64,000 bases of DNA, taken from assembly GCF_041902845.1 (NCBI RefSeq), contig NZ_CP159486.1, positions 1,860,001 to 1,924,000 on the forward strand. Reading direction: 5' to 3'. This document shows positions 60,901 through 64,000 of the stretch, in pieces. Under the pieces are notes generated by a model. It searched no databases and was not told the DNA's origin. It worked only from the letters and a program-made list of their open reading frames with translations. Source of the stretch: Limibacterium fermenti (GTDB taxonomy: Bacteria > Bacteroidota > Bacteroidia > Bacteroidales > Dysgonomonadaceae). How positions within the stretch are numbered: position 1 is the first letter of the stretch; the number at the start of each line of letters is the position of its first letter. The position numbers and the translations under genes are program-made.

Positions 60901-62032
60901 TATTCATGCTGTAAGGGTCCTCCGGTATGGGAGAATAACTAAAAACATGGAATAGAGGCGGTGTATGCCTTATAAAATTGATGCCGCCACCGTAGGTGCC
61001 GAGCCAGATATTTTCAAAAGAATCCTGAAATACACAGCGTACCGTAGGGTTTGAGAGGCTATATCTATTATAGCCAACCGTATAATGCTCCATGCTCAAT
61101 GTCCCCGGCGACATGAAAAAATATTGTTTTAAATCAATAACGAAAATTCCGTTTAATTCTGTCGACACCCATAGTTTATTGTCGTCGGTTTGACGGATAT
61201 CGAAAATAGCGGAAGCAAAAGGAGTTTCCGGAGATTTATCAGGGCGGATGAAATCTCCTGTTTCAGGATGAAACAGCGCTAGCCCATTGTCGGTGCCGAC
61301 CCAGATGTTATCATTGTTGTCTTTATAGAGGCAGTGTACCTCGTCACCCGGGATACTTTCCGGATCATCAGGGTTGTGGGTATAATTCCGGATCTGCTTA
61401 TCTTTCAATGAAACAATGCTCATTCCATGGGCAACGTGGCCGATATACAGGTTTTCATTTCCATCGTCCATAATTGTCCACACATTATCCGAAGAAAGTT
61501 CCGGGAATGTATCCTTATTATAATGCCTGAATTCTTTTGTCTCTTTATTAAAATACTCCACTCCCCGGTGATAAGTGCTGATCCACAGGTTTCCGTCAGC
61601 CGCAGGAGCGATGGCGGTCACATCATTTGTAATAAGGCTGTTTGCTTGTTGAGGCGTATGTTTGAAAACCTCAAGGGATTCATCTTGATAATTATAAGCG
61701 TTTAATCCCGCGCGCTGGGTAGCTATCCATATAACGGGTGCTTGCGGGTCTGCATAAATGCAATTGAGTTCATTGCCGCTTATGCCGTGATTGTGTTTAT
61801 AATAATGAATAAATCGAGTACCGTCGAATTTGTTCAACCCTTCTTCCGTAGCAAACCAAAGGAAGCCGTCTTTATCCTGAGTGATACTTACGACATAGTT
61901 ATTCGACAAACCCTGTTCAACTCCTAATTCTTTGATAGAAGAAGGTTGTGAATAGGATCTGGTAAAAAAAACGATAGCAAAAAAAACAAAAAAGAATCTC
62001 ATGTCCATTGAAAAAATAATTTTGCTCATCAA
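57959..62032 (-). CDS. Hybrid two-component system regulator (HTCS, SusR-like)
   Basis: 1357 residues in one chain. Signal peptide/first membrane anchor at the N-terminus (RFFFVFFAIVFFTR), two seven-bladed propellers of Reg_prop repeats (about 30-690, e.g. DGFLWFATEEGLNKFDG), Y_Y_Y domain (about 700-790), one TM helix (AKAFYFIIAASIVFAIL), HisKA with H856 (NITHELRTPLT), HATPase (DTGYGIPKEEQEHIFERYY; GTGIGLAL), a receiver with D1151 (IIVSDIMMPGMDG), and a C-terminal AraC-type helix-turn-helix (ISEIAFRVGISSPVYFRQCF). It senses a glycan fragment and activates the divergent locus. Starts at 62008 or 62002 are also possible. Confidence 0.95.
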   Translation of the reverse strand: MMSKIIFSMDMRFFFVFFAIVFFTRSYSQPSSIKELGVEQGLSNNYVVSITQDKDGFLWFATEEGLNKFDGTRFIHYYKHNHGISGNELNCIYADPQAPVIWIATQRAGLNAYNYQDESLEVFKHTPQQANSLITNDVTAIAPAADGNLWISTYHRGVEYFNKETKEFRHYNKDTFPELSSDNVWTIMDDGNENLYIGHVAHGMSIVSLKDKQIRNYTHNPDDPESIPGDEVHCLYKDNNDNIWVGTDNGLALFHPETGDFIRPDKSPETPFASAIFDIRQTDDNKLWVSTELNGIFVIDLKQYFFMSPGTLSMEHYTVGYNRYSLSNPTVRCVFQDSFENIWLGTYGGGINFIRHTPPLFHVFSYSPIPEDPYSMNNRTTLSLCFDAEKRLWIGTDGGGINVFDNGKRIKVYSKESNDLSQNTVQALLKDSQDNIWIGTFVKGINHYNHKTKKITPVLLDGKNDSDIRCFYEDSHANIWVGTNTGIYVFDPVSRHQIRHYNKQNARLPENLVRSLVEDRQGRIWVGTFGGGLAVYTPEMELIRSYNEHTGFCSNTINYLFPDSHGRVWVATGEGLVCFTEPDSTGYRAYGREEGLSNVYIRAITEDRDGNIWFSTNAGISCYEEESSQFQSYNHFGRIPLRSFSSAVVKDNNKDVIYFGSINGTYFFEPFTVLRRQEVPPVIITEMKIYEASTAENERKSINYFNDQNKDIELTHKQNTFSIFFNVQDYSLADQVDYAYRLKGIDDGWHTVEDNNVTFRNIPPGRYRFEVSARMKNQTPSNDIYTLSIHIQPPIWLSWWAKAFYFIIAASIVFAILYAYKKRIDIQSSYELEKKNHEHEQELNSERLRFYTNITHELRTPLTLILGPLEDLQKDPGLLPKQHQKISVVRQNALRLLNLINQLLEFRKTETQNKKLCVSKGNISELVTEIGLKYQELNPKPSVDISIDLENENMPLYFDKEVVNTILDNLISNAIKYTDKGRIILSLYTTQKEDVPYTEIKVTDTGYGIPKEEQEHIFERYYQIKNGKQASGTGIGLALVKNLALLHEGEIRVESELDKGSSFYFSLLTHNYYPSALHSEGNDTKEIEQQETLPDITANGRPILLVVEDNTDIRDYISDSFSDGFDVITAAEGDEGCKAAFAHIPDIIVSDIMMPGMDGITFCKIVKEDIRTSHIPVILLTAKTSIDDKEEGYLSGADSYLTKPFSATLLRSRINNLLDIRKKLADQIKFNLKLNSKSDMLKDSINQIDNEFIRSLTQLIENNLEDEKIDIGYLSDKLFMSSSTLYRKIKGLTGISTNEFIRKIRMKHAEELLLTGRYTISEIAFRVGISSPVYFRQCFKEEFGMPPSEYLRRIKTE

Positions 62033-62063
62033 ATATAATGTTAAATCGTTAATAAATAAATAA

Positions 62064-62071
62064 CAAATCTA
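62064..62071 (-). promoter_or_regulatory. Possible -7 element of the HTCS gene
   Basis: TAGATTTG on the minus strand (62064-62071), 32 bases before the ATG at 62032; no matching -33. In the same 252-base divergent spacer a plus-strand TACCTTTG lies at 62135-62142, also without a proper -33, as expected for an activator-dependent promoter. Confidence 0.4.
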
Positions 62072-62284
62072 TCATTGAATGATTTGTTGTTCATTCTTGC
62101 ACGATTTATGACGGTTATTGGCAAAAATACATACTACCTTTGTTTCATGATAATATTTCGAATGCCCATATTTGGATGTCACACTTGCTTATGGCCATGT
62201 AAGCGCTGATACCTAAAAGGATTTTTCGTATTGATTTATTGATTTAAAATGTAGTATTTATTAGTCTAAAAAAAGCATGAAAGA

Positions 62285-63811
62285 ATGAAAAAGAAAACTT
62301 CATTTAAAAAGAGGAAGGTTTTGTTTGTATTACTAGGATCTTTATTTGTATTATCCTTATCCGCATGGATTACAGGATGTAAAGATGACCATGGATATCC
62401 TGATGTTGACGGATTGAGTCCTGTCCTGACTTTAACGTCGGATGATATTCAGACTGCAGCCGGACGATCGATTACGATTGAAGGAGTTATAAGTGATAAG
62501 GATGGAATTTCGGCTATCAAGCTTGAATGTCCGGAGTTAAATCTTGACAAAACCATTGATGTGATTGAAATCTATGAAAAACCTCTTGAAACATATGAGT
62601 TGAATTACAAATTCAACATGAAAAGAGATGAAATTAGAGAATCCTTCACTATTAAGGTTACAGTGTTTGATGTGGGGAATCGTTCTGTATCACAAGATAT
62701 GCATGTAACGATGGATGGTGATTTTGAAAATCCCATTTTCACGCTTTCACCTGATAAAAATGTTACAGTGCTTATCAAATCCGAAACGAAATTTAATTTG
62801 CGCTTCTCTATTTCGGATGATCGTGCTTTAGATTATTTGACGATAGAAATTCCCGGTATAGAAGGATTTGAGCCACTGAGATTAGATGCTAAAGGCGAAA
62901 ACAAATTTGAATTTATGCAAAAAATCATATTGCCGAATAAAGCGCAGGAGTATAATGTGACGGTTACTGCCACAGATAAAAGTGGAAAACAATCGATCGT
63001 AAAAAGTGTGATCTCCGTCTCTGAAATGCCTGACTTCGAAAAGATGTACTTGGCCGATGTCGCTACAACGGAGGAGCTCAACAACGACGTATTTGGGGTG
63101 CCCATGCGTATCGAACGTACGAGAGCTTATCAATATAAGGCAAATTACTATTGCCAAAAAGCCGGTACGGAGATTTTCTTCCTTCCTCAAAAGAGTGACT
63201 TCTCTCCAATATGCTTTGGGCTTGATCCGGAAGACAATAGCAAATTAACGGATGATCCTGAATCTGCGAAACCCATCGTGTTGGAGCAAGCCAACATTTA
63301 TTATGAAATTACTTTCGATACAAGGAAGAGTACTTATAATATTAAGACATATTCGATTGCTGAAGCCATTGACCCAATACCTCATAAATACGGATCTACA
63401 AACCTTGACACATGGGGGGATGGCGGTTCCTGGTTGCAAGAGTTCTATTTCGGTTATATGACAAGTAAACCCAGCCAAGTGCAACGCTTCACTCAAGACA
63501 ATACCAACTCTCATCTCTTCTATCTCGAAGAGCCATTGCCTCTTGAAGCCGGTACGCAAATGAATTTCGTAATTCATAACTGGCATTCTGACAATTGGTG
63601 GAACTATTGTACGTGGCGTGTTGATAATTCAACTGATCCGGAAATTTTCGGTTATTATGGTAAGGAAGCGAAGTACACGAATCCTGCATGGACGAAGCCT
63701 GATCATGTAGGAGATAATTGGGCAAAACCAACAGTTAACGTAACCGGTAATTATAAACTCATATTTGATGCTCATCTTGAAAGGGCAAAACTGGTTCGGG
63801 TAACTAAATAA
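62285..63811 (+). CDS. SusE/SusF-like surface glycan-binding lipoprotein
   Basis: 508 residues. Long lipoprotein signal (FVLLGSLFVLSLSAWITGC, Cys about 32). Two or three beta-sandwich (Ig-like) modules follow (SPVLTLTSDDIQTAAGRSI; VLIKSETKFNLRFSISDDR; NVTVTATDKSGKQ), then a C-terminal domain rich in Trp/Tyr (DTWGDGGSWLQEFYFGYM; NWHSDNWWNYCTWRVDN) that suits carbohydrate binding, ending with GNYKLIFDAHLERAKLVRV as in SusE/SusF. It is the first gene of the locus, 15 bases before a SusC-type gene, and divergent from the HTCS. Usual order places SusC and SusD first. Confidence 0.72.
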   Translation: MKKKTSFKKRKVLFVLLGSLFVLSLSAWITGCKDDHGYPDVDGLSPVLTLTSDDIQTAAGRSITIEGVISDKDGISAIKLECPELNLDKTIDVIEIYEKPLETYELNYKFNMKRDEIRESFTIKVTVFDVGNRSVSQDMHVTMDGDFENPIFTLSPDKNVTVLIKSETKFNLRFSISDDRALDYLTIEIPGIEGFEPLRLDAKGENKFEFMQKIILPNKAQEYNVTVTATDKSGKQSIVKSVISVSEMPDFEKMYLADVATTEELNNDVFGVPMRIERTRAYQYKANYYCQKAGTEIFFLPQKSDFSPICFGLDPEDNSKLTDDPESAKPIVLEQANIYYEITFDTRKSTYNIKTYSIAEAIDPIPHKYGSTNLDTWGDGGSWLQEFYFGYMTSKPSQVQRFTQDNTNSHLFYLEEPLPLEAGTQMNFVIHNWHSDNWWNYCTWRVDNSTDPEIFGYYGKEAKYTNPAWTKPDHVGDNWAKPTVNVTGNYKLIFDAHLERAKLVRVTK

Positions 63812-63825
63812 AAACATTGAGGAAT

Positions 63826-64000
63826 ATGAAAAAACAGATATTATTATTGTGTTTTGCACTGATCAGTTTATATACGCAGGCGCAAATCACTGTAAAGGGA
63901 GTCGTAACTTCAGCGACAGATAATGAACCTGTGATCGGAGCCACCATCATAGTGAAAGGTTCGGGAAATGGTACGATCACTGATTTGAATGGTAATTATG
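63826..64000 (+). CDS. SusC/RagA-type TonB-dependent receptor, N-terminal part (runs off the window)
   Basis: 58 codons seen. Signal peptide (KKQILLLCFALISLYTQA) and then the start of a carboxypeptidase-regulatory-like domain (ITVKGVVTSATDNEPVIGA, GNGTITDLNGNY), the standard N-terminus of SusC-like receptors. It would import oligosaccharides through the outer membrane with a SusD partner expected downstream. Good spacing after the lipoprotein gene (GAGGAAT before ATG). Confidence 0.85.
   Translation, partial: MKKQILLLCFALISLYTQAQITVKGVVTSATDNEPVIGATIIVKGSGNGTITDLNGNY

Overview
The window is a 64 kb piece of a Bacteroidota chromosome, most likely order Bacteroidales. Four things point there: promoters of the TAnnTTTG / TTTG type with a spacer of about 20 bases, a full-length SprA (type IX secretion translocon) next to ruvA, a hybrid two-component regulator beside a SusC-type gene, and FecI/FecR-type signalling next to STN-domain outer-membrane barrels. 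No rRNA, tRNA or CRISPR was seen.

Layout. (1) 1-9.8 kb is AT-rich accessory DNA: the end of an excisionase-like gene, a tyrosine recombinase, a RhuM-Fic fusion, a small membrane protein, an IS3-family element, a type ISP restriction-modification gene that has lost its front, then a tight three-gene group (HEPN protein, unknown protein, nucleoside-deoxyribosyltransferase-like protein). This looks like an integrated island carrying a defence module. (2) 9.8-21.8 kb is core metabolism: 2-oxoacid dehydrogenase E1alpha, E1beta and E2, an AAA ATPase, both subunits of methylmalonyl-CoA mutase, a chloramphenicol-acetyltransferase-like enzyme and a HAD phosphatase. (3) 22-24.6 kb is a lipoprotein operon (CsgG, small lipoprotein, DUF4810, GNA1162/DUF799) that ends in a broken beta-barrel gene. 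(4) 25.3-27.1 kb is an intact IS1634-type element flanked by direct repeats of about 77 bp. (5) 27-37.6 kb holds an outer-membrane protein, a nitroreductase, two STN-barrel proteins, FecR and an ECF sigma factor, with a toxin-antitoxin pair and a GNAT gene wedged between FecR and sigma, then Tag glycosylase. (6) 38-48.7 kb: sprA, ruvA, serine dehydratase, acyl-ACP thioesterase. (7) 48.7-56.4 kb: a LPS-kinase-like protein and a TetR-controlled export operon (TolC, HlyD, two ABC ATPases, two ABC-2 permeases). (8) 56.7-64 kb: a DUF4382 lipoprotein and the start of a polysaccharide-utilisation-type locus (hybrid regulator, surface lipoprotein, SusC start).

The most unusual signal is in the spacers. 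Three unrelated intergenic arrays (about 15.69, 37.81 and 57.56 kb) keep a 21-base period over 11 to 16 units although the units are degenerate and differ in sequence between loci. Five further spacers hold 7-base repeats (TTCATNN or CTCATCC types), three of them inside the exporter operon. The second main candidate is the HEPN / unknown / deoxyribosyltransferase-like gene set downstream of the truncated restriction-modification gene.
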